The notes beneath the pieces were generated by a model that worked only from the letters and a program-made list of their open reading frames with translations, was not told the origin of the DNA and searched no databases. A DNA stretch of 6,334 nt from Candidatus Altimarinota bacterium. Lineage in GTDB: Bacteria; Patescibacteriota; Gracilibacteria; RBG-16-42-10. The DNA lies in the NCBI GenBank assembly GCA_017984655.1, contig JAGNZB010000070.1:1-6334 (forward strand). The letters run 5' to 3'. Shown piece after piece: positions 1 to 6,334 of the stretch (position 1 is its first letter; each line of letters starts with the position of its first letter). The position numbers and the translations under genes were made by a program.

Positions 1-102
1 CCGAAAAAAACTCAACCAATACTATTTCCAACTTTCCTAAACAGGAAACACCCAAACTACCAGCTCACCAACTGCCGAACTTATGTTGTACTGGGCACCA
101 TA

Positions 103-131
103 TTGCACTCTCTGCATAGATACAGTAGTAT
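103..131 (+). promoter_or_regulatory. Candidate sigma70-type promoter for the bL25 operon
   Basis: TTGCAC (103-108) and TAGTAT (126-131) are separated by 17 bases, matching 4 of 6 positions in each consensus box. Transcription would start near 138, giving a leader of only about 9-18 nt before the bL25 start. This is a pattern match only; no transcription evidence is available. Confidence 0.35.
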
Positions 132-155
132 GCCCACGCTTATTTTATGAGACTT

Positions 156-821
156 ATGGGTACCTCTATTTCAATCGCAACACAGCCACGCACAGTATTT
201 GGTAAGAACGTCAAAAAACTACGTCTCCAAGGCATTATGCCAGGTGTAGTTTATGGCAATGCCAGCACCAACGAACATGTTGAACTCAATACCAAAGAGT
301 TTACCAAAGTTTACCGTGAAGCTGGAAGCAACACGATCATCGATCTCTCTGTTGATGGTAAAAACATCAAGACGATTATTTATCATGTGGATTTCGATCC
401 AGTCACTGATGAACCAAGACATGTAGACTTCTATAAGGTCCGCATGAACGAGGAATTGACAACAACTGTACCTCTAAATTTCATTGGAGAATCTGCAGCT
501 GTACGTATGTTCTCTGCTATCATCGTCCATGGAAAAGAAGAAGTCACTATTACTTGTCTCCCAGGTGACCTTCCACATCAAATTGATGTAGACATCAGTG
601 TCCTCGCCAATGTTGATGATATGATTTATATCAAAGACCTCCCAGTACCTCCAAAAGTCAAAATCGATGAAGACCCAGAAACTTTGGTAGCACAAGCAAT
701 CATTCCTCGTGAAATCAAGGCAGAGGAACCAGCCGCTACTGAAGTCGAAGGTGCTCCAGCTGCCGAAGGTGCCCCAGCTGAAGGTGCTGAAGCTGCTGCT
801 ACTGACAAGAAAGAAGACTAG
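156..821 (+). CDS. rplY: 50S ribosomal protein bL25 (CTC/TL5 form)
   Basis: This is a bL25/CTC-family protein that binds 5S rRNA in the large ribosomal subunit. The N-terminal 5S-binding domain is recognisable by the pattern R-T-V-F-G-K, K-K-L-R, G-I-M-P-G-V-V-Y-G within the first 35 residues, followed by HVDFYKV, which closes that domain near residue 95. A second beta domain of the two-domain TL5/CTC form follows (roughly residues 100-185, with the ITCLPGDLPHQIDVDIS stretch). The last 30 or so residues are a low-complexity Ala/Glu/Pro tail containing EGAPA repeats, probably disordered. An in-frame ATG at 147 would add three residues (MRL); I prefer 156 because it sits in the CTTATG context seen at other starts here and gives a more usual N-terminal length, but 147 cannot be excluded. 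The gene has no Shine-Dalgarno sequence. It is followed 24 nt later by the DUF3467 gene and is probably co-transcribed with it. Family assignment is confident. Confidence 0.95.
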   Translation: MGTSISIATQPRTVFGKNVKKLRLQGIMPGVVYGNASTNEHVELNTKEFTKVYREAGSNTIIDLSVDGKNIKTIIYHVDFDPVTDEPRHVDFYKVRMNEELTTTVPLNFIGESAAVRMFSAIIVHGKEEVTITCLPGDLPHQIDVDISVLANVDDMIYIKDLPVPPKVKIDEDPETLVAQAIIPREIKAEEPAATEVEGAPAAEGAPAEGAEAAATDKKED

Positions 822-845
822 TTCTTATTTGATTTACTTTTCTTT

Positions 846-1130
846 ATGGCCGACCAAAATTCTCAGAATGCTGGTAATGATCCAAACCAAAATACGATCA
901 ATGTCCAAATCAAAGATGACATGCAAGCAGGAGTCTATTCCAATGCCGTCTCAGTCAGTGTCAAAGAAAATGATGTGTTGCTAGATTTTGGTTATATCGT
1001 GCCAGGTGCAGTTCCCACAACAATCAAAGTACAAGCCCGAATCAACCTCAGCCATGTCACAACCGAGCAATTTCTCGGCGTACTCCAAAACGCTCTCCTA
1101 GACTTCCGTCGCAACAAAGAGCAAAAATAA
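846..1130 (+). CDS. DUF3467 family protein
   Basis: This 94-residue protein matches the DUF3467 family as I know it. After a polar, Asn/Gln-rich N-terminus of about 18 residues come the characteristic segments: AGVYSNAVSVSV (28-39), VLLDFGYIVPG (44-54), a V-x-A-R-I-N-L-S-H strand (62-70), and a C-terminal helix EQFLGVLQNALLDF (74-87). The family's usual pattern is G-x-Y-A/S-N, then L-D-F, then an R-I/V-x-(L/M)-(S/T)-x-x-H segment and a leucine-rich helix. Its biochemical function is not established. No signal peptide or membrane segment is visible, so it is probably cytoplasmic. The start at 846 follows the pyrimidine tract TTTACTTTTCTTT, with no Shine-Dalgarno sequence. It lies 24 nt after bL25 and is followed by a strong terminator, so it is the last gene of that operon. 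A link to ribosome function is suggested only by this position. Confidence 0.85.
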   Translation: MADQNSQNAGNDPNQNTINVQIKDDMQAGVYSNAVSVSVKENDVLLDFGYIVPGAVPTTIKVQARINLSHVTTEQFLGVLQNALLDFRRNKEQK

Positions 1131-1151
1131 TCGAAGACATGGGGACAGAAT

Positions 1152-1189
1152 AAAAAAAGAGTTCAGCTAAACACTGAGCTCTTTTTTTT
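1152..1189 (+). terminator. Rho-independent terminator of the bL25-DUF3467 operon
   Basis: A stem of GAGTTCAG (1159-1166) pairs with CTGAGCTC (1174-1181) through one G-T wobble around a 7-nt loop. It is extended by A7 on the left and T8 on the right (1182-1189). It starts 21 nt after the DUF3467 stop. The flanking A and T tracts mean it could also work on the minus strand, but no gene approaches from that side. Confidence 0.9.
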
Positions 1190-1213
1190 ATGATGCCTTT
1201 TCGCTCATGAAAA

Positions 1214-1245
1214 GTGAAAGTAAATGTAAACGTGAATGGAAAGGT
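1214..1245 (+). repeat. Degenerate hexamer array (GTGAAN type), extra copy
   Basis: Five consecutive 6-base units starting at 1214, 1220, 1226, 1232 and 1238 follow the consensus G-T-(G/A)-A-A-N, the last being GGAAAG. Units of the same kind form the core of the composite elements at 1372-1401 and 6143-6172, so this looks like a separate, more diverged array of the same family. Confidence 0.6.
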
Positions 1246-1278
1246 CACATGAGCTGGGGATGTGGGGAAAAGTGAGAA

Positions 1279-1320
1279 CCGAGCTACTCGGCAGGATCCT
1301 TCACACGGTTCAGGATGACG
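1279..1320. repeat. Interspersed palindromic repeat (VILNRVKD-type)
   Basis: CCGAG (1279-1283) and CTCGG (1287-1291) form a 5-bp hairpin around CTA. Next comes AGGATCCT (1293-1300), and ATCCT (1296-1300) is inverted as AGGAT (1312-1316) around TCACACGGTTC. This is the arrangement of a widespread family of bacterial intergenic repeats whose spurious translations read VILNRVKD or HPEPCEGS; both strings appear in the minus-strand frames here. Family recognition is from memory of that pattern. The sequence runs directly into the composite element at 1311. Confidence 0.6.
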
Positions 1321-1467
1321 GAGGGAGGGGATGAAGATGAAGGAATGAGGAATGAGGAAGGGACCATAAAAGTGAACGTGAAGGGAAAGGTGAAGGGAAA
1401 GCATGATGGTAGTTGGCGTCGTGTTACCGGTCCCAATTTGTAATTTATAATCTGTAATTTGTAATTC
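1311..1467 (+). repeat. Composite interspersed repeat, left copy
   Basis: This element has a partner at 6029-6219 on the opposite strand. In order it contains CAGGATGACGGAG (1311-1323, identical in the partner), a heptamer array with GGAAT units (1340-1360), a 31-base block identical to the partner (1361-1391) that leads into five hexamers near GTGAAN (1372-1401), a variable stretch sharing GTCGTGT, and an AT-rich heptamer array (1433-1467). The element ends 65 nt before the glyQS start and has the same orientation as glyQS. It encodes no transposase, and I see no clean terminal inverted repeats or target-site duplication. Confidence 0.8.
1433..1467 (+). repeat. AT-rich heptamer array upstream of glyQS
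   Basis: Four 7-base units start at 1437, 1444, 1451 and 1458 (TTTGTAA, TTTATAA, TCTGTAA, TTTGTAA), with a partial fifth. The 35-base segment matches 6029-6063 on the minus strand with a single difference (C at 1452). This is the better conserved end of the composite element. Confidence 0.85.
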
Positions 1468-1478
1468 CACTTTCCCTT

Positions 1479-1507
1479 TTGCTTCCCCAAGGGCTTTCTA
1501 TTACACT
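1479..1507 (+). promoter_or_regulatory. Possible glyQS promoter
   Basis: TTGCTT (1479-1484) and TACACT (1502-1507) are 17 bases apart, with 3 of 6 and 4 of 6 consensus matches. Transcription would begin near 1514, about 19 nt before the start codon and just downstream of the AT-rich array. The match is weak, and other starts are possible. Confidence 0.3.
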
Positions 1508-1532
1508 GACAAAGCTTATTACCTCAAACTGT

Positions 1533-2912
1533 ATGGAAAAAGTCACTCTCGAGCAAATCGTCTCATTATGTAAAAGACGCGGATTTGTTTTCCCTTCTTC
1601 AGAGATCTATGGAGGTTTCGCTGCTGTATATGATTACGGTCCTTACGGAGTAGAACTAGCCAATAATGTTAAGGCTGCCTGGTGGCGAAGTATGGTTCAG
1701 TATCGCAATGACATGGTAGGTCTAGATTCAAGCATTTTTATGCATCCTAAAATCTGGGAGGCTAGTGGACATGTAAAGGGGTTTTCTGATCCTTCAACTG
1801 AATGTAAAAACTGCCACGTGAGATCACGTGTAGATCACTTATTAGAAGACGCTGGTATATTTGCAGATGAAAAGATGTCTGAAGAAGATATAAATCAGCT
1901 ATTTTTGGAAAACATGCCAAAGATCAGTTGTCCCAAATGCGGAAAACACCAGTTTAGTGAAGTTAAGAAGTTTAACTTGTTAGTAAAAAGTAATCTAGGA
2001 AACTTTACTGGGGACTGGGACAAAGATCCTGCTTATTTACGAGGTGAGACTTGTCAAGGAATCTATGTCAATTTCAGAAACGTCTTAGACAGTGCACGTA
2101 TGCGTGTGCCTTTCGGCATTGCCCAAATCGGTAAGGCTTTCCGAAACGAAATCACTGCTCGTCAGTTTATTTTCCGTAAACGTGAGTTTGAACAAATGGA
2201 AATGCAATATTTTGTTCATCCCGACGAAGCTATGGACCAATACAATAAGTGGAAAAATATTCGGTGGCAGTACTACCTAGACCTAGGTATCAAAGAAGAA
2301 AATCTTCAATGGCACAAGCATGAAAATTTAGTATTCTACGCAAAGGAAGCTTACGATATTGAATATCGTTATCCGTTTGGCTTCAAAGAACTCGAAGGGG
2401 TGCATGCGCGAGGTAATTATGATCTTACTCAACATACTAATCATTCTGGAAAAGATTTATCGTATCTAGATCCGATTACCAATGAACGATACCTACCTCA
2501 TATTGTAGAAACTGCGGTTGGTGTGGATCGTACCGTCCTGGCTGTAATTTCAGATGCTTACAACGAAGAGGATGTAAATGGGGAAATTCGGGTGGTTCTT
2601 AAATTTCATCCACGTCTCGCACCTATAAAAGTAGCAGTTTTACCATTATCGAAGAAACCGGAAATTACAAAGTTCTCTGAGCCTTTAGCAGCCAAACTAA
2701 GACAGCTTTATCGTACTGATTATGATGAGACCCAATCGATTGGTAAGCGCTATCGTCGCCAAGATGAAATTGGTACCCCATACTGCGTCACAGTAGACTT
2801 TGAAACTGCAATTGACCAAAAAGTAACTATTCGTGAGCGTGACAGTATGCAACAAGAGCGCATCGCCCTCGACCAAGTCAGCACGTATCTTCGCGACAAG
2901 CTAGGCTTTTAA
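1533..2912 (+). CDS. glyQS: Glycine--tRNA ligase, single-chain (alpha2) class II type
   Basis: This enzyme charges tRNA-Gly with glycine using ATP. At 459 residues it is the usual length for the homodimeric bacterial form rather than the alpha2-beta2 GlyQ/GlyS form. The N-terminal catalytic entry (F-V-F-P-S-S-E-I-Y-G-G near 18-28) is followed by YDYGPYGVELANNV (33-46). Two CxxC pairs (C91/C94 and C133/C136) make a probable zinc-binding insertion. Class II motif 2 is seen as FGIAQIGKAFRNE (194-206) with FRKREFEQMEM (214-224). Motif 3 is AVGVDRTVLAVI (328-339). The anticodon-binding domain begins near 364. The family's RPETAQG loop reads RGETCQG here (170-176), keeping Glu, Thr, Gln and Gly. 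The ATG at 1533 was chosen because the family N-terminus starts at MEKVTLEQIV; an upstream TTG at 1479 would add 18 unrelated residues. Codons look more AT-ending in the middle of the gene and more C-ending in the last 150 bases. The Ham1-like gene follows 11 nt later. Confidence 0.97.
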   Translation: MEKVTLEQIVSLCKRRGFVFPSSEIYGGFAAVYDYGPYGVELANNVKAAWWRSMVQYRNDMVGLDSSIFMHPKIWEASGHVKGFSDPSTECKNCHVRSRVDHLLEDAGIFADEKMSEEDINQLFLENMPKISCPKCGKHQFSEVKKFNLLVKSNLGNFTGDWDKDPAYLRGETCQGIYVNFRNVLDSARMRVPFGIAQIGKAFRNEITARQFIFRKREFEQMEMQYFVHPDEAMDQYNKWKNIRWQYYLDLGIKEENLQWHKHENLVFYAKEAYDIEYRYPFGFKELEGVHARGNYDLTQHTNHSGKDLSYLDPITNERYLPHIVETAVGVDRTVLAVISDAYNEEDVNGEIRVVLKFHPRLAPIKVAVLPLSKKPEITKFSEPLAAKLRQLYRTDYDETQSIGKRYRRQDEIGTPYCVTVDFETAIDQKVTIRERDSMQQERIALDQVSTYLRDKLGF

Positions 2913-2923
2913 CCTACTTTCTT

Positions 2924-3550
2924 ATGCCAACTGAGGTGCTCTTGGCCACATCCAACCCCGGCAAGATCAAACGCTATCGCGCATTGTTTCAGAAGATATC
3001 GCCAACAATTATTCTCCTAGTACCGGTCGATGTCGGCCTCGAGCAGCTGGTAATTAAAGAGACAGGCAAAACAGAAGCAGAGAATGCTCTCCTAAAAGCC
3101 AAGGGGTACTGGGATCAGCTTCAGAACAAAATACCATGTTTCGCTGGAGACACGGGAGCCTATCTCAATGGAGTACTCCCAGAAGAACAACCTGGTGTTG
3201 CAACACGAAGAATCACCAATGCCGGCAGCCACCACACCAAAGATGGCGACGAAGTAATGAGAAAATTCTATCAAGATCTTTGCAGCAAGTATGGAGGACA
3301 ACTAGCAGGCTACTACCTCGATAGTCACTGTCTCTATACTGGCAAAATCTTCATCGATCAAAACAAACGCATCTTCACTTTGACCAACGACAAAACAGTC
3401 CCTGCAATACCGGGGTTACCTATGGTCTGGAAAGGAAACATAGTTCACAAGTATCAGTCCGAAATGACTGAGGCCGAACATCTTCTCGAAATGACACCAA
3501 TCATCACTAGTATCCAAAGTCTTTTACAGGCAGCAAAGATTCTGGTATAA
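2924..3550 (+). CDS. Divergent Ham1/RdgB-like nucleoside triphosphate pyrophosphatase family protein
   Basis: This 208-residue protein resembles the Ham1/RdgB (ITPase) family, whose members hydrolyse non-canonical purine NTPs such as ITP and XTP to monophosphates. Visible family signatures are the N-terminal LLATSNPGKIKRY (6-18; family T-x-N-x-x-K), then ETGKTEAENALLKA (46-59; family T-x-x-E-N-A-x-x-K-A), and FAGDTGAYLNGVL followed by PGVATRRI (73-97; family A-D-D-S-G-L ... P-G-v-x-S-x-R). The catalytic-type Asp is kept as D76, but the first Asp of the pair is Gly75. The usual C-terminal G-F-G-Y-D-P and S-H-R-G motifs are not recognisable; the corresponding region reads AIPGLPMVWKG (161-171). 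The fold assignment is therefore fairly good, while substrate and activity are uncertain. The start follows CTACTTTCTT with no Shine-Dalgarno sequence. The gene is only 11 nt after glyQS and so is probably co-transcribed with it. Confidence 0.75.
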   Translation: MPTEVLLATSNPGKIKRYRALFQKISPTIILLVPVDVGLEQLVIKETGKTEAENALLKAKGYWDQLQNKIPCFAGDTGAYLNGVLPEEQPGVATRRITNAGSHHTKDGDEVMRKFYQDLCSKYGGQLAGYYLDSHCLYTGKIFIDQNKRIFTLTNDKTVPAIPGLPMVWKGNIVHKYQSEMTEAEHLLEMTPIITSIQSLLQAAKILV

Positions 3551-3576
3551 AAGAGCCCCAAAATCTACCATACGAT

Positions 3577-3960
3577 ATGGCTTTTACCCCCGATTCGGAA
3601 ACATTTCAATTTCCATATCCCACTCAGAGTTTAAAAAACAAAAGCCCTCTAGTTCATAGTGAGAATATCCCAGTCGTGAGAGATATTCGCCATAGTATTA
3701 TTCTAGAACTCAATCTCTTTCTAGCCAACTTCACCATCGATCACGCCTCAATCAAAACAGGAAAATTCAAACCTTTGCCATTTACAACGACAACCAATCA
3801 AAAGATCATTGATTTCCATCACAAGATCACCAAATCTGAGGAGTTTTCCCACCTAGAGGCAAGAGAAGTAATTGAAATTATGAGAAGATGGCAGCTTGAG
3901 GCTGTTAGATTTACATTCACCGCAGCAAACGATAACGGACAGCGCATTGCACCTGCATAA
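3577..3960 (+). CDS. Hypothetical protein of unknown family
   Basis: I do not recognise this 127-residue protein. The N-terminal 25 residues are Pro/Ser/Phe-rich and look unstructured. Residues 33-52 (from VVRDIRHSIILELNLFLANF) could form an amphipathic helix. A Thr-rich linker (70-73) precedes a second likely helical part at 75-110 (NQKIIDFHHKITKSEEF, then EAREVIEIMRRWQLEAVRF). There are no cysteines, no signal peptide and no convincing membrane segment, so it is probably cytoplasmic. It is read as real because it follows the Ham1-like gene by 26 nt on the same strand and its stop codon is built into a perfect transcription terminator, making it the natural last gene of the glyQS unit. The start at 3577 (ATG after CATACGAT) has no Shine-Dalgarno sequence. 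A link to its two upstream neighbours is only positional. Confidence 0.65.
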   Translation: MAFTPDSETFQFPYPTQSLKNKSPLVHSENIPVVRDIRHSIILELNLFLANFTIDHASIKTGKFKPLPFTTTTNQKIIDFHHKITKSEEFSHLEAREVIEIMRRWQLEAVRFTFTAANDNGQRIAPA

Positions 3961-3998
3961 AAAAGTTCCAGCTAGCGATGCAAAGCTGGAACTTTTTT
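3959..3998. terminator. Bidirectional intrinsic terminator between converging genes
   Basis: A perfect 15-bp inverted repeat (3959-3973 with 3984-3998) surrounds a 10-nt loop. The stem is A6-GTTCCAGCT paired with AGCTGGAAC-T6, so a U tract follows the hairpin on either strand. The left arm begins inside the TAA stop of the 127-residue gene. On the minus strand the hairpin starts 25 nt past the gyrB stop, so it can end both transcription units. Confidence 0.93.
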
Positions 3999-4023
3999 GA
4001 TTGAAACTCTTATTGAGATCAAT

Positions 4024-6063
<2,040 letters not shown>

Positions 6064-6080
6064 GGAAAACAGCAGTTAAT

Positions 6081-6115
6081 TAGGAATGCGGAATTGGTAA
6101 TGAGGAATTGGAACC
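6081..6115 (+). repeat. NNGGAAT heptamer array
   Basis: Units start at 6081, 6088, 6095, 6102 and 6109: TAGGAAT, GCGGAAT, TGGTAAT, GAGGAAT and TGGAACC. They share the 7-base period and GGAAT core of the array at 1340-1360 but lie in the opposite orientation relative to the composite element, so this block looks like a separate insertion or expansion within the right copy. Confidence 0.6.
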
Positions 6116-6299
6116 ACTCACACGACACCCCCCATCCTCAGACTTTCCATTTACCTTTCCCTTCACGTTCACTTTTATGGTCCTCCTCATCCTTATTCCT
6201 TATTCTCTCCGTCATCCTGGGTCTAATAGTCAAAAATGTGTGCTTTTTAGTGTTGTTGAAAGTGAATGAACCACCTAATAAACGACTCACGTTGACGTA

Positions 6300-6328
6300 A
6301 TGCTAATCCAGCATGTCTTTTGTATGCT
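6300..6328. repeat. Small inverted-repeat cluster at the window edge
   Basis: ATGCT (6300-6304), AGCAT (6310-6314) and ATGCT (6324-6328) can form either of two alternative 5-bp hairpins. The second extends to 7 bp with two wobble pairs and is followed by CGTTTT at the window end. The arms are short and the sequence is cut off, so no function is assigned. Confidence 0.25.
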
Positions 6329-6334
6329 CGTTTT

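Larger units (their letters stand above)
1190..1532. other. Gene-free, repeat-rich intergenic region before glyQS
   Basis: Between the operon terminator and the glyQS start I see no credible gene. Open frames on the minus strand here translate as low-complexity F/T/S-rich peptides or as the repeat-derived strings VILNRVKDPAE and HPEPCEGS, which are typical translations of a non-coding palindromic repeat. The region holds a hexamer array (1214-1245), a palindromic repeat (1279-1320), the left copy of a composite element (1311-1467) and a possible glyQS promoter (1479-1507). Confidence 0.75.

Noticed and set aside
33..48. Hairpin TTTCCT-AAAC-AGGAAA near the left edge as a terminator for an upstream gene
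   Set aside because: The stem is only 6 bp of weak pairs and no T tract follows on either strand.
1057..1490. Two overlapping minus-strand open frames (137 and 68 codons) opposite the end of the DUF3467 gene and the repeats
   Set aside because: They translate as F/T/S-rich low complexity and VILNRVKD/HPEPCEGS strings that come from intergenic repeats, span a terminator, and overlap each other and a real gene.
1131..1532. CRISPR array or structured RNA in the repeat-rich region
   Set aside because: Repeat units are 6-7 bases and contiguous, without spacers, and no tRNA or other RNA fold is recognisable.
2740..2912. Shift to C-ending codons in the last part of glyQS as a recombination junction
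   Set aside because: The impression is from reading only, covers a short stretch, and the protein is continuous and typical; it is not enough to claim transfer.
6094..6300. Plus-strand frame of 68 codons with a hydrophobic middle, possibly a small membrane protein
   Set aside because: Most of it lies in the composite repeat, and the hydrophobic run comes from the TCCTTATTCC-type repeat sequence. There is no family match or supporting start context.

Overview
This 6.3 kb bacterial chromosome segment carries housekeeping genes and no mobile-gene cargo. In order it encodes ribosomal protein bL25 and a DUF3467 protein (+), a dimeric-type glycyl-tRNA synthetase, a divergent Ham1/ITPase-like protein and an unrecognised 127-residue protein (+), then DNA gyrase subunit B (-), which converges on the last of these. 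Standard code fits every gene: all families read through at full length, and the stops are TAG once and TAA five times. None of the six starts has a purine-rich Shine-Dalgarno sequence; several instead follow a pyrimidine tract ending in CTTATG or TTTATG. Together with the single-chain GlyRS, the divergent small proteins and the moderate GC content, this is compatible with a Patescibacteria/CPR-type or other uncultivated lineage. That placement is an inference and is not proven by this window.

Layout. Positions 1-155 hold a possible promoter for a bL25-DUF3467 operon, which ends at a clear hairpin/T-tract terminator (1152-1189). Positions 1190-1532 contain no credible gene but are packed with short repeats. 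glyQS (1533-2912), the Ham1-like gene (2924-3550) and the orphan gene (3577-3960) are tightly spaced and probably one transcription unit. It ends at a perfect 15-bp stem terminator (3959-3998) that has A and T tracts on both sides and so can also terminate gyrB arriving from the other strand. gyrB spans 5952 down to 4024. Positions 5953-6334 are again non-coding and repeat-rich.

The most unusual observation is that the two repeat-rich intergenic regions contain two copies of one composite element, at 1311-1467 (+) and 6029-6219 (-). Each has the same parts in the same order: a CAGGATGACGGAG start, a heptamer array built on GGAAT, a five-unit hexamer array near GTGAAN inside a 31-bp identical block, and an AT-rich heptamer array near TTTGTAA with 34 of 35 positions identical. 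Although inverted with respect to each other, both copies point towards the gene just downstream and end 65-76 nt before its start codon (glyQS on one side, gyrB on the other). They could be a selfish or slippage-generated interspersed repeat, or an upstream regulatory module; the window alone cannot decide.

The genes serve translation (bL25 on 5S rRNA, GlyRS), nucleotide-pool hygiene (Ham1-like, if active) and DNA topology (GyrB). No single shared pathway is evident.
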